A stretch of DNA of 61,042 nt, taken from contig JAUWKI010000002.1 of assembly GCA_030614255.1 (NCBI GenBank), forward strand, positions 68,449 to 129,490. The letters run 5' to 3'. The number at the start of each line of letters is the position of its first letter. Positions within the stretch are counted from its first letter, which is position 1. The notes beneath the pieces were generated by a model. That model was not told the origin of the DNA, made no database searches, and was given only the letters and a program-made list of their open reading frames with translations. Positions 44,389 through 53,024 of this stretch are shown in pieces. A program made the translations under genes and the position numbers. Source of the DNA: Actinomycetes bacterium. GTDB lineage: Bacteria > Actinomycetota > Aquicultoria > UBA3085 > Oleimmundimicrobiaceae.

Positions 44389-44526
44389 ACCAAAAAAATA
44401 GAAAAAATACAATATATGGTGTTATTTATACAAATATACACAATATGTTGTGGATAACTCTGTGGAAATGGGGACAACTAAAGAAATTATTGTTATTTCC
44501 ACCCTCCCCCGCCAGAGGCGGACAGG
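44389..44526. repeat. DnaA-box repeat, copy 2
   Basis: Near-identical to copy 3 through the DnaA boxes (TGTGGATAA at 44449-44457, then TGTGGAAAT) and to copy 1 through the trailing CCGCCAGAGGCGG hairpin. It is directly preceded by the right end of the TIR element (AGTCTCTGGTGAGAGCCAC, 44347-44365), as copy 3 is. Confidence 0.8.
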
Positions 44527-44682
44527 CCTTCATCCCCTCCCGTCAAGGGAGTAGGAAATTTAGCTATCACCCAATAGCTATTTTTGCCATAATTAAATTC
44601 TTTTCATTAAACAGTTTTATTTTATCCGTTTTAGCGAGGGGTAGAGGAGCCGGGGGTGAATGCTCCTCGCCAAAACACCTTA

Positions 44683-45831
44683 TTATTCGTTGCTAATAAA
44701 GATATCGACATATTCTTTATATATGAAGGACTGGCCGTATTTTTTATCTTTATCTTTGGGCGATAGAATTCCCATTTTAATAAATCGCTCAATGACGGTT
44801 TGTGCTCCAGCACGCGTAAATCCTGTCCAAGTTTGAATAACATTATTGTTTACAATTGGCTGACTGTAAAGTTTTGGTAAAATAATAGCGGCGCTTTCTG
44901 AAGCACGTTTTCCTAATTTTTGAATTTTTGTCATATCTCTTTCTCGCAGTAATGTTATTTTATCTACGATATCAATAGCTTCATTGGAAATTTCAATCAC
45001 GCCGTCAAGAAAAAAATCAATCCAATCAGACACATTTCCGTTGTGATATCCAAATAATTTTTCGTAATAGAGTTTTTGATATTTTTTAAAGAAAGACGAT
45101 AAAAACAAGACAGGCCTTTCTAAGTAGCCTTCTTTCCAAAGATAAAAGGTGATTAACATTCTGCCGGTCCTACCATTACCGTCTAAGAACGGATGGATTG
45201 TCTCGAATTGCGCATGGATTATTCCTGCCTTAATTATGGTCGGTATAGTATCATCAGTATGTATAAATTTTTCAAGATCGTTGAGCGCTCTTTGCATATC
45301 ATCAACAGGCGGGGGCACAAAGTGGGCGTTATCCGGACGAGTACCACCAATCCAATTTTGTGTTTTGCGAAATTGGCCTGGATTAGAAAAATGAGTAGAA
45401 CGCGCTTTATGCATAAGTTGTTTGTGTAATTCTCGTATAAATCGAAGTGCCATCGGAAAATTATCCGTTGTTACTCTTTTTATCCCGTAATTAAGCGCTT
45501 GGATGTGGTGTAATATATCTTCAACGTCTTCTGGTATATTTGTTTTTATTTTTATTTCAGCTTCAATGGCATTAATCATTGTCGCCATTGTTCCCTCGAT
45601 TTGGCTTGAGGAAGCAGCATCTTTTCTTAGATACATCAAAAGAAAAAAATCGACATCAGGCAGAAGTTTTGTAATACCATCAAGCTTACCGAGTAATCGA
45701 GTTGCCTTGTCGTTATTCTTTAAAGTTTTTGGATCAAAAACAAAACCTTCCTTCGGTGGAAAAGGATTTGGAACGAAGGCTTTAAATCCATCTTTTTGTT
45801 CAATGTTTGTGCCAATTTTAATATTTTTCAT
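44683..45831 (-). CDS. Fic-family AMP transferase with C-terminal winged helix
   Basis: A 382-residue class II Fic protein that would attach AMP to a target hydroxyl. The inhibitory helix SSQIEG (S-x-x-x-E-G) is near the N-terminus and the catalytic motif is HPFLDGNGRTGR. The C-terminal about 70 residues (QTWTGFTRAGAQTVIERFIKMGIL) form a winged helix that probably binds DNA. The ATG at 45831 is chosen because a promoter lies at 45865-45893, inside the longer open frame that could extend to 45951. Autoregulation by the winged helix is likely (inference). Confidence 0.85.
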   Translation of the reverse strand: MKNIKIGTNIEQKDGFKAFVPNPFPPKEGFVFDPKTLKNNDKATRLLGKLDGITKLLPDVDFFLLMYLRKDAASSSQIEGTMATMINAIEAEIKIKTNIPEDVEDILHHIQALNYGIKRVTTDNFPMALRFIRELHKQLMHKARSTHFSNPGQFRKTQNWIGGTRPDNAHFVPPPVDDMQRALNDLEKFIHTDDTIPTIIKAGIIHAQFETIHPFLDGNGRTGRMLITFYLWKEGYLERPVLFLSSFFKKYQKLYYEKLFGYHNGNVSDWIDFFLDGVIEISNEAIDIVDKITLLRERDMTKIQKLGKRASESAAIILPKLYSQPIVNNNVIQTWTGFTRAGAQTVIERFIKMGILSPKDKDKKYGQSFIYKEYVDIFISNE

Positions 45832-45853
45832 AGTTTGTTTGCATCTTTTATAT

Positions 45854-45867
45854 AATGTATGCAAAGT
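45854..45867. promoter_or_regulatory. direct repeat AATGTATGCAAAGT, first copy (putative Fic operator)
   Basis: The 14-base word overlaps the Fic -10 element. An identical copy lies at 47027-47040, on the far side of the insertion sequence. With the insertion removed the two start 42 bases apart, which suits a pair of operator sites on one face of the helix. Confidence 0.45.
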
Positions 45868-45893
45868 ATATAGGTTTGTATACATTGTGTCAA
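45865..45893 (-). promoter_or_regulatory. promoter of the Fic gene, at the IS junction
   Basis: On the minus strand TTGACA (45888-45893), a 17-base spacer and TATACT (45865-45870). The -35 element directly adjoins the 5-bp target duplication of the insertion sequence, so the core promoter is intact but its upstream region has been replaced. Confidence 0.75.
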
Positions 45894-46981
45894 TAAATTG
45901 TAAGCGTCCATAACATATTGGACTTTTGGGCTGGTATAAAGTTATTAACATAATAAGCGAGTGGGGAGAGCTTGTTAAGCCCTCTGTGTGCTTTTTCAGT
46001 ATTGTACCAAATAAGGTATTTCATTAGGCCGAGGTTAAACTCGCTTGGTTCATATAGTTCATCCATATGCCAGCCGACGTGTTGTTCCTGGATGGTCCGA
46101 TTGAATCTCTCAATATGAGCATTGCTCTTTGGGGATCTGGGGTAGTTGTAGAAATGGATAATCCCTTCATCCTCCAGATACTTATGGAAGAACTTATGGA
46201 ACTCCTTGCCGTTATCCGTCTGAACTCTTCTTGCCTCAAAAGGAATGACCTCTCTTAGCTTGATCATGAAATCACGAGCAGAGGCGGAAGATAGGGTTTT
46301 GTAAGAATAGGCAAAGGCAAAGCGACTTTTAAGATCAATCGCGGTGATGATGTATCTTCTGATACCGAGAAGAAAGATCTCAATCGCATCGATCTGGAGA
46401 AGATCTCCCGGTGTTTTGGGTTTAAAGCCATGGGCCCGGAGTTTTTTAACCCCCTTTTTTCTCTTTCTAAAGATTAGCCTTCCCGTTTTGCCATTGATAG
46501 TAGTTCTGATGTAGTAATCGGGCAATCTTCCTTGCTCTTTAAGATCATGAATAATGCGGCCAATGGTCGATTCGGAGACGGTTTTTAGTCCCAGGGCGAG
46601 ACAGAAAGCATCAGTTGGCGCTTTTAGGGTAGTCTTATCGACTCCGGGGTGCTTGAAGCGATATTCCTTAATAAATTGCACGATAAGAGGGTCTGTCTCT
46701 CTTCTCCTTTTAGTTTTAGGGGTTCGGGAGCCTATCTTAAGTGCGGAGAGACGGCCTCCTTCCTCTCTAAGTTTCTTTTTCCATAAGAAGATAGTCGATC
46801 TTGATTTGCCAAAAACTTTCTTTGTGGCATCGGGGCCGTATTCATTGAAGAACTCGATTATCTTTATCCTTTCAAAGATAATCTGCCTGTCCCGCTCACT
46901 CATATGAGTAATATTTGAGATGTAATTCATGAAGCGATTATATCCGCTTCTAAAGTAGCTTTGAATGTAGATCTGTTGCAT
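45890..46981 (-). CDS. IS481-type transposase
   Basis: A 363-residue DDE transposase with an N-terminal helix-turn-helix (ATKKVFGKSRSTIFLWKKKL) and an integrase-core domain whose catalytic acids are in LLQIDAIEIF, VQTDNGKEF and HIERFNRTIQEQ. The frame is intact, so the element may still be active. Its last codons cross the left end of the element at 45899, ending in the flanking sequence. Confidence 0.92.
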   Translation of the reverse strand: MQQIYIQSYFRSGYNRFMNYISNITHMSERDRQIIFERIKIIEFFNEYGPDATKKVFGKSRSTIFLWKKKLREEGGRLSALKIGSRTPKTKRRRETDPLIVQFIKEYRFKHPGVDKTTLKAPTDAFCLALGLKTVSESTIGRIIHDLKEQGRLPDYYIRTTINGKTGRLIFRKRKKGVKKLRAHGFKPKTPGDLLQIDAIEIFLLGIRRYIITAIDLKSRFAFAYSYKTLSSASARDFMIKLREVIPFEARRVQTDNGKEFHKFFHKYLEDEGIIHFYNYPRSPKSNAHIERFNRTIQEQHVGWHMDELYEPSEFNLGLMKYLIWYNTEKAHRGLNKLSPLAYYVNNFIPAQKSNMLWTLTIY

Positions 46982-47024
46982 TAAGACTCCTCATGGGAGT
47001 CCAATATGTTTCTGAACTTTTGCA
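45899..47024 (-). mobile_element. IS481-type insertion sequence, complete
   Basis: The 1126-bp element starts TGTAAGCGTCC... (left) and its right end, read inwards, is TGCAAAAGTTC...; both reach a shared AACATATTGGACT, giving imperfect terminal inverted repeats of about 26-27 bases. TAAAT is duplicated on both sides (45894-45898 and 47025-47029), a 5-bp target-site duplication. Intact ends, frame and duplication indicate a recent insertion between the Fic promoter and its upstream DNA. Confidence 0.9.
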
Positions 47025-47029
47025 TAAAT

Positions 47030-47415
47030 GTATGCAAAGTTTAATGAATTATCCAGCCACAGCAGAGCTGCTGGGTATTTACTTTTTAGATGAAAAATAT
47101 ATTTCGCCTAACGTATGGCGGATGAACGAAGTGCCTCGTCAGAGGCATTTGTACACCCTATATTTAACATGGTATTCCTCTGCAAGAACTCACTTCGTTA
47201 TTTTTTCACATTCACGATATATACATATATCATATTTACCAAACATTTGTTCGATTATCAAGAGCTCTTACCAATCCTTATAAATTTTTCATAAATATAT
47301 TACTTCTTTATTCTCCAATTCCAATGCAACTCCCTTTAAGAAAATGCCTTTTAGACAATGACCAACAGCTATTTTTACCATATCATTTTTTCCAGAGCTT
47401 TCACCACAATCAGAT
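47030..47415. other. intergenic region right of the IS
   Basis: Begins with the displaced copy of the putative Fic operator (47027-47040). The remainder, AT-rich, holds no gene or recognised repeat; it is the end region of the GHKL operon transcribed toward it. Confidence 0.4.
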
Positions 47416-49065
47416 TCAAGCTCTATTCCGAAATAAATCAGCAGTTCTTCGAGAAATTCTATCTACTATCTCTCGTACTTCTGCTATTGCTTCAATTGCA
47501 TCATAATATTCGCCCAACTTATCCGCTAATTCGTGAGGTATCGCCAGCGCATATTCAGTGAAAGCTATCTCATAAGATAACTGTCTAAAAGCTTGGTTTT
47601 CCAAACCATCACCACCTATAGAAGCATTGACCTGAGGGTGATCAAGATTGATAACGATAATTTTTGTATCTCCCTCATATCTGGAACGAGGAGCATCTTC
47701 AGTCTCGTTCCTGTAATCAATACTGAAACCGCCTCGGCGCGACTTCCTGCCTTTTGAACTAACGCGCGAGGAAGAACCAGCGCTTTGGCCAGATACAAAA
47801 TCAAGGCCTGTCCTGGGCTCTTCTCCATCTCTTGGTAACCCATCACCAGACTCCCCATCTTTATGAGGTGCTCCAGCTTCCTGAAGGGAACTTTCTTCTT
47901 CCCCTTCACCAGGTAAAACTTCAGAGGAATCCTCGCCGCCAATCAAGTCTCTTAAAGCAGTAAGAGGTCCCACCTCATGACCAGCTGAAGCACTAGCTCT
48001 TGCAAGTTCACGCCGGTAAGCTTCAAAGTCCTCGTTTAAAACTTCTGCAATTTGTTGAGCTTGCTCACTTAACCGTTTTGCCTCTTCGCTCGCTCGTCTC
48101 TGCCTTTCTTCCTTAACAAGTTGTAAGCGTACATTTTCTATGCAATCTTGTAACCAGCTATATAAAACTCTCACAAGTTGATTCTCTGGGTTCAAACAGC
48201 CACTACGAGTATTATCAAAAGAAGGAATTGGCGAATTATCAAGTTCAAGTGCTGGCACATCAATCTCACCAAAAATATATTGAACCATTTCCTTTCCGCC
48301 AAGCTCAACTAGTGTAGTCTCATGCCAAATACCATTTGAAAGTATATCTATTCCATTTAACGCAGAGCTAAGTGGAGTTGGGGAAACTCTGATAATGCAC
48401 ACGACATTGCCAAGAGTATCTTTTAGATTACTTGGAACTTGAAATTGCTCCTCTCTTACAAAGGACTGTTCTTGATATTGGCACAGATGACCATTAATAA
48501 TAACTGAGTGTACCTGTTGATGCCTTCCTAAATGTCTTTCCACATAATCAATTGAGCCTTTCACGTCAATGCGATTTCTCGACAAATTTATGTTTGTTAT
48601 TTCAATTATTGTGCCCGGGCTTTCCACGGTGAACTCATCAATTACAATTTCTTTAACCGGAAATGGTTCACCTGTTCTAGCTTCTTCAATACCCGTACGA
48701 TGCAGCTCAACAACATTTTTGAATCCATCTTTCACTGTTTCCACCCTTAACACATCCGCTATACCAAAAGCAGCACATTTGCCCGTACCAAATCTGCCTC
48801 TAACCAACCTGCCCACAGCCCTCTGAATATTTTCGCCATGCATTTGAAAAAAGCGCTTTAGATCCTCTTGGGACATACCAGAAGCATTGTCTTTAACCAG
48901 TATTCGATTTTTTGAAATTGAAACTTCGCACACAACAGGCTCACTATTGCGAGGGTTATCCAGTGAATTGGATACGTACTCCCAAACAACCTTAAGCACA
49001 TTATTAAAATAAGCAGCATTTTGAAGAAAATCGCGTGCAACGTGGCTCGAAACTTCAATTGTCAT
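47416..49065 (-). CDS. GHKL/Hsp90-type ATPase, last gene of a four-gene putative defence operon
   Basis: A 549-residue protein with a Bergerat ATP-binding fold: N box EYVSNSLDN (about 29-37), G1 box VKDNASGM (57-64) and G2 box GRFGTGKCAAFG (89-100). This groups it with Hsp90, MutL and MORC-like ATPases, not with histidine kinases (no His-phosphorylation domain). A transducer-like domain follows, then a helical segment (about 325-370), a disordered Gly/Glu/Ser-rich stretch and a C-terminal helical domain starting IIVINLDHPQV. It overlaps the upstream gene by 11 bases. Probably a nucleotide-switched clamp or scaffold. Confidence 0.85.
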   Translation of the reverse strand: MTIEVSSHVARDFLQNAAYFNNVLKVVWEYVSNSLDNPRNSEPVVCEVSISKNRILVKDNASGMSQEDLKRFFQMHGENIQRAVGRLVRGRFGTGKCAAFGIADVLRVETVKDGFKNVVELHRTGIEEARTGEPFPVKEIVIDEFTVESPGTIIEITNINLSRNRIDVKGSIDYVERHLGRHQQVHSVIINGHLCQYQEQSFVREEQFQVPSNLKDTLGNVVCIIRVSPTPLSSALNGIDILSNGIWHETTLVELGGKEMVQYIFGEIDVPALELDNSPIPSFDNTRSGCLNPENQLVRVLYSWLQDCIENVRLQLVKEERQRRASEEAKRLSEQAQQIAEVLNEDFEAYRRELARASASAGHEVGPLTALRDLIGGEDSSEVLPGEGEEESSLQEAGAPHKDGESGDGLPRDGEEPRTGLDFVSGQSAGSSSRVSSKGRKSRRGGFSIDYRNETEDAPRSRYEGDTKIIVINLDHPQVNASIGGDGLENQAFRQLSYEIAFTEYALAIPHELADKLGEYYDAIEAIAEVREIVDRISRRTADLFRNRA

Positions 49066-49660
49066 CTTTATTACCTCCCTGATTTTCAGTCAAAAATCTT
49101 CCTCTTAAAAAAACCAAAAAATCTGCAATGTCTTTCTCCTCGCTGAAAAGATTCTCCAATTTCTGCATGCGCTCTCGAATCCTTGTCTTACTAAAGTATT
49201 CATTAACTTTTAAAAGTGAGTAAACATCATAAATATTTATGTCTTCCTTTTGACCCAAAGAATATTTTTGATATGCCTTGCTTGCTAGCAAATGTTGCTT
49301 TTCGCGATTGTAATAAAATTCTCTATTGCTGCGCGACTTAGACTTTAAAGAAGCATCGCTTTCAATTTTACTCATTTTTTTTAAAATATTTTTTGCTTCT
49401 TCCGCGCCTTGAGAGGTAAGCATCCAACTTTTGTTCGGCATGCGTCTAACTAACAGACCATGTTTTTTCTCGCTAGCGTCTTCGAGCGAAAACCTCACTA
49501 AAGCTTTATCTATATTTTTAGGATACTTTCTCCAACAAAATTTTCTAGGTTCCAGATTATAGGTCTCGATTGCTATGTCTTCGAGATCAACAGACTTTAC
49601 ATCTCCACTTAGATTTAACAAAGCAACCAAAACCCAGTCCATATTCCTCATGCTACCCAC
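49055..49660 (-). CDS. winged-helix protein of the putative defence operon
   Basis: A 201-residue protein. The first about 95 residues (MDWVLVALLNLSG, VDLEDIAIETYNLEPRKFCWRKYPK, LLVRRMPNKSWMLTSQGAEEAK) have a winged-helix-like order that I associate with proteins of defence operons. The rest is helical and basic. It overlaps both neighbours (8 bases with the 904-residue gene, 11 with the ATPase gene), so the three are translationally coupled. No enzyme motif is seen. Confidence 0.65.
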   Translation of the reverse strand: MGSMRNMDWVLVALLNLSGDVKSVDLEDIAIETYNLEPRKFCWRKYPKNIDKALVRFSLEDASEKKHGLLVRRMPNKSWMLTSQGAEEAKNILKKMSKIESDASLKSKSRSNREFYYNREKQHLLASKAYQKYSLGQKEDINIYDVYSLLKVNEYFSKTRIRERMQKLENLFSEEKDIADFLVFLRGRFLTENQGGNKDDN

Positions 49661-52367
49661 TCTCCTTATTATTAAGTACTTCTAGTAAAGCCGTTTTCGT
49701 TCTTGGGTCAAATGTAATAGTTATTGCTGTGTCTTCGTAAAATTTCTCGGCTCTGAACCATTTACCAGCTCGTGAAATATAATAATCCCCGACTTTTAGT
49801 ATATAATTGTTCTCCCCTGTATCTCTTCCTTTCCAAAGCCCCACAAGACCAAGTTTTTTACCCCGCACCGGAAGCAAGCCATTTCTCAGTGTGGCAGCAT
49901 TCAACTTATACTCCAGCCGAATCTTGCCATCACTATTATACGAGATTGCACGTACAACCTTTCCACGCTTTTCTTGTCTTCTCATGGCAGCACGAACGTC
50001 ACTCAAACCGAACCTTGCCCCGACTTTACACACCAACCCCTCACCAATGAGCAAAAACAGACCAGAACCATAAATTGCTAATTGAGCAGTAACAGAATTA
50101 ACGTTCATGTCAACTAACTTATTTTGAAGCTCAGCAGTCGGCATAATAGGACCCATATCATCTATCAAGCTTATTGCTTTTTTCTCCGCATCACTAAGTA
50201 GATTGGCATCCTTGGCGGATTTTGAGACGAACCTCACAGCATCCCCTTCTAAAATTAATGAAGAATCCAAAGAGATTATCTTTGAAAGAATTTCCGGTGG
50301 AGGGACCACCTCCACACGACGAATTCTTCTAAGCGCTTTATATATATCCTTTAGGCTAAGCTGAGAGCAAACTTGCAGCATCCTATAAATCCGTCTTAGT
50401 AAAGGATTCCAGCGTTTTCCTAAGTCAAAAGGCTTCATAAACCAGCCATTCCCAAGATCATATTCGGGAAACATTTGTTTGGCTATAGATACAAGCTGTT
50501 CATTTGAAAACGAGAGCTCTTCTTCTTCAAGGAGATGAAATAAGCCTTTAACATTCACTACACCATTCCTTAGTAAAACTTTTTTGATTAGCTTAGCTGC
50601 TTTCACAACTTTCTTGAAATCATCCTCATTTAGAAACCAAACTTCGAGATCACGGTCAAAATGGAAGAGAATATTTTTGCCAAATGGGGTTCCTGATAAA
50701 TTAGCTAGCGCTGTTAGCTCCTCTTGAAAGGAAATCAGTTTCTGCGCAATCATCTTCCCCGCTAATTGTTCATGAAAAATCCAGCCTCCAGATTTTTTTA
50801 TTTCGTTTTCGAGATAATGCACACCAAATATAAAGCAAGTTTTACTTTTTAATCTTGCTTCTACCCCTTTAGTGGCACGAGTCTCAATTTGCCGAATCCG
50901 CTCTCTCGTTACACCCATAAAATCTCCGACTTCTTGAAGAGTTTTTTTTCCATGTCCATCCCAACCCCATCTTTTCTTTAGTATAGTTATCTCACGTGAC
51001 GAAAGCTCCCCAAGAAGAGCTTCAAGTTCACTAGATATCCCAGGATAAGACTGCACCCATTCATCAATTTTCTTCAAGGCATCTTCTATTGAAGCAATAA
51101 ATCTAGGTGAAGGAGAATAAATTGTATTTATTGCTACCGCTAGCGGAATAGGATTCCCTGAAAATGAAACTCTAAATCTGAAATCGTTAGTTAAAATGGC
51201 TCCAAGAAAACTAGCTTGTTTTTCACAGATTTCTTTTGCTTTAGACGAGATACATTCCTTAAGTAGTTTGCTTTCATAAGTTTGAACCTCTTCTTCATAT
51301 TCAATAAGGTCATTAATATACAAAGTGAGTGCTACGATTACCTCAACAAATGTTTTTATGCCCATGAATCTAATTCTCGTTAAATCATAAACCGAGCATG
51401 CCAAAAGCTCTCCTATTCTTTCAATGCTCGAATTTTTTAAACAATTTCCGGCCCTTTCTGACAACTCAAGAGTACTAATTGGCAAAAAAATCAAACTTGA
51501 CAGTATCTTATAATTGCCATTTAATAACTGTTGCTTACGAATTTGGGATAGATGCTTCCCGGTAGGTACAAACTTCCACACCCTGAACTTATCTTCTATC
51601 AGTAAACTAAGATCGCCATAAATGGTATTCAGCTCCCTGTTCCGAATGCCAAATTTCGTACATTCTTGTTTCCCAAGTCTCAAAAATTGACCAAGAGTTG
51701 CTATGCCCCCTGCTTCTAACCGACTACTGTAAGAAGGAATCGCTTGTTTGATATTTATTGAATCCTTTGCAAAAATTTTAGAAGCAGGGTCGCCAGATGT
51801 TAGTTTCGGCGATTCTTTTATTAAAATACTGTTTTCATCTGTAACCGGAAAAATATGAGGCAGACTTGGATGTACACCCAAATCGACAAGTGCTAAATGA
51901 AGATACAGCTCCGTAAAAGTCTTGGCGCCAAGATTCTTTATTTTTGCGATACCACTGATAAAACTATACGAAAGAGTCCCAACGGTAAAAATTCTATTTC
52001 TACGAATAATATTCGAAGCGCGCACAGAAAGCCCTAAGTCCACTAATGGAATTATCTCAACCTCTACTTTTAGGCCTTCGTAGAAAGGGCGAGGGAAAGA
52101 GGAAAGAGTAATCATTTTAGTGCTTACTACATTAATTAACGACAATCGAATTGCTTCAATATCTTTTAATGAAAAACAACACAACTTAACTAGATCACCA
52201 TTGTTGTACCCATCAAAATTGGCCAGCTTTACAAAGCCATTTTTCACAAGACACCAAATTATTTTTGGATTAAGATTTAAACTATCTACCCTGTGGTTAA
52301 ATGCTAATTCTAAACCTGGTGTAACAAGTGGGGACGCTTTTTGCATAAATACAAAATGCATTTCCAT
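49653..52367 (-). CDS. large protein with alpha-CTD-like repeats and sigma-70 region 4
   Basis: A 904-residue protein unlike a standard sigma factor. Up to four helix-hairpin-helix units resembling the RNA polymerase alpha C-terminal domain occur at about 26-80, 106-165 (LGLSVRASNIIRRNRIFTVG...IKNLGAKTFTEL), 212-258 and 293-350 (LELSERAGNCL...MGIKTFVEV). At 452-506 there is a clear sigma region 4 (LSSREITILKKRWGW, LQEVGDFMGVTRERIRQIE). Region 2 is absent. The C-terminal 390 residues contain several winged-helix-like stretches. AAGGAG precedes the ATG. It probably binds DNA, perhaps mimicking or blocking polymerase contacts. Confidence 0.75.
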   Translation of the reverse strand: MEMHFVFMQKASPLVTPGLELAFNHRVDSLNLNPKIIWCLVKNGFVKLANFDGYNNGDLVKLCCFSLKDIEAIRLSLINVVSTKMITLSSFPRPFYEGLKVEVEIIPLVDLGLSVRASNIIRRNRIFTVGTLSYSFISGIAKIKNLGAKTFTELYLHLALVDLGVHPSLPHIFPVTDENSILIKESPKLTSGDPASKIFAKDSINIKQAIPSYSSRLEAGGIATLGQFLRLGKQECTKFGIRNRELNTIYGDLSLLIEDKFRVWKFVPTGKHLSQIRKQQLLNGNYKILSSLIFLPISTLELSERAGNCLKNSSIERIGELLACSVYDLTRIRFMGIKTFVEVIVALTLYINDLIEYEEEVQTYESKLLKECISSKAKEICEKQASFLGAILTNDFRFRVSFSGNPIPLAVAINTIYSPSPRFIASIEDALKKIDEWVQSYPGISSELEALLGELSSREITILKKRWGWDGHGKKTLQEVGDFMGVTRERIRQIETRATKGVEARLKSKTCFIFGVHYLENEIKKSGGWIFHEQLAGKMIAQKLISFQEELTALANLSGTPFGKNILFHFDRDLEVWFLNEDDFKKVVKAAKLIKKVLLRNGVVNVKGLFHLLEEEELSFSNEQLVSIAKQMFPEYDLGNGWFMKPFDLGKRWNPLLRRIYRMLQVCSQLSLKDIYKALRRIRRVEVVPPPEILSKIISLDSSLILEGDAVRFVSKSAKDANLLSDAEKKAISLIDDMGPIMPTAELQNKLVDMNVNSVTAQLAIYGSGLFLLIGEGLVCKVGARFGLSDVRAAMRRQEKRGKVVRAISYNSDGKIRLEYKLNAATLRNGLLPVRGKKLGLVGLWKGRDTGENNYILKVGDYYISRAGKWFRAEKFYEDTAITITFDPRTKTALLEVLNNKESG

Positions 52368-52390
52368 TTCTATATCCCGCTCCTTGAATA

Positions 52391-52627
52391 TTAGAGCTTG
52401 AATTCCTTTTTTCTGTTTCTCTTAAACCTAGCCCTTGCTACTTTTAATTCTTCCTCAATAGCTAGAAATATTTTTTTTACATCTTCATCTGTGTAATCAT
52501 AAAAACTCCTATTCGCACAATTGCTTAATATTCGAAGTTTTTTTAAAATCTCGTTTGTTCTTAATGTTGCGAGTCTTTTAAACCTATCCTTGGGAGTTTC
52601 ATTCTTTTTATTAGTTGAACCGCTCAT
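52391..52627 (-). CDS. small basic protein, first gene of the putative defence operon
   Basis: A 78-residue protein from the ATG at 52627 (GGGAG upstream; a TTG 12 bases further out is less likely). The core RFKRLATLRTNEILKKLRILSNCANRSFYDYTDEDVKKIF is helical with a basic tail. I have no function for it. It is 23 bases upstream of the 904-residue gene and is expressed from the promoter at 52667-52695. Confidence 0.65.
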   Translation of the reverse strand: MSGSTNKKNETPKDRFKRLATLRTNEILKKLRILSNCANRSFYDYTDEDVKKIFLAIEEELKVARARFKRNRKKEFKL

Positions 52628-52666
52628 CTTTGCTCCCAATGTAAAATAAGAATATTTACTTTTTAA

Positions 52667-52695
52667 ATGTTAACTCATTTACAAAATAATGTCAA
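52667..52695 (-). promoter_or_regulatory. promoter of the four-gene defence operon
   Basis: On the minus strand TTGACA (52690-52695), 17 bases and TAACAT (52667-52672): a strong sigma-70 match. Confidence 0.75.
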
Positions 52696-52711
52696 TAAAA
52701 AATTATATAAC

Positions 52712-52723
52712 ACTTATATAAGT
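52712..52723. promoter_or_regulatory. 12-bp palindrome upstream of the defence promoter
   Basis: ACTTATATAAGT is a perfect palindrome centred about 25 bases upstream of the -35 element. It could be an activator site or an AT-rich UP element. Confidence 0.35.
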
Positions 52724-52850
52724 AAATACTAAACAATAGAAAGTGAGCTACACCAAACAACGATGAGATGATATGGGCAAACAATTTGACCTATTTACTA
52801 TATCGTTTTTAGGCATAAATGCTTTTTCTTCTTAGGTTCTTAAACACCTC

Positions 52851-53002
52851 GTGGCTCTTGCTAGAGCGACTCTGAGCACGCCGTCAAACGAGTGAGGCTC
52901 GAGTAGCAGCGGCAAATCGCGTGCCCAAAGGGTAAATAGCGATTTCGCTCTACGAGAGTAGGCGAGTAGGCGCGCGCAAGCAGAGTCTCAGGTGAGAGCC
53001 AC
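52851..53002. repeat. TIR element, copy A (152 bp)
   Basis: The left end GTGGCTCTTGCTAGAGCGACT and the right end, read inwards GTGGCTCTCACCTGAGACT, are imperfect inverted repeats. The interior (TAAATAGCGATTTCGCTCT and so on) has further hairpins and no reading frame. A second, nearly identical copy is at 53494-53666; fragments are at 20226-20257 and 44344-44365. It looks like a non-autonomous, MITE-like element. Confidence 0.65.
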
Positions 53003-53024
53003 AAAAAAATAAATTCTTTAAGGC

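Larger units (their letters stand above)
43875..44682. repeat. 808-bp intergenic region with folded element, hairpin and DnaA-box repeat
   Basis: No protein gene is supported. From left to right it holds a structured element (44004-44140), a dispersed hairpin (44187-44218), the right half of a TIR element (44344-44365) and DnaA-box repeat copy 2. These are listed separately. Confidence 0.6.

Noticed and set aside
45832-45951. N-terminal extension of the Fic protein to 45951
   Set aside because: The extra residues do not look like Fic sequence, they run across the insertion-sequence end, and a clear promoter lies inside this stretch.
49653-52367. Housekeeping or alternative sigma factor
   Set aside because: Only region 4 is recognisable; region 2, needed for -10 recognition and core binding, is absent and most of the protein is other DNA-binding units.
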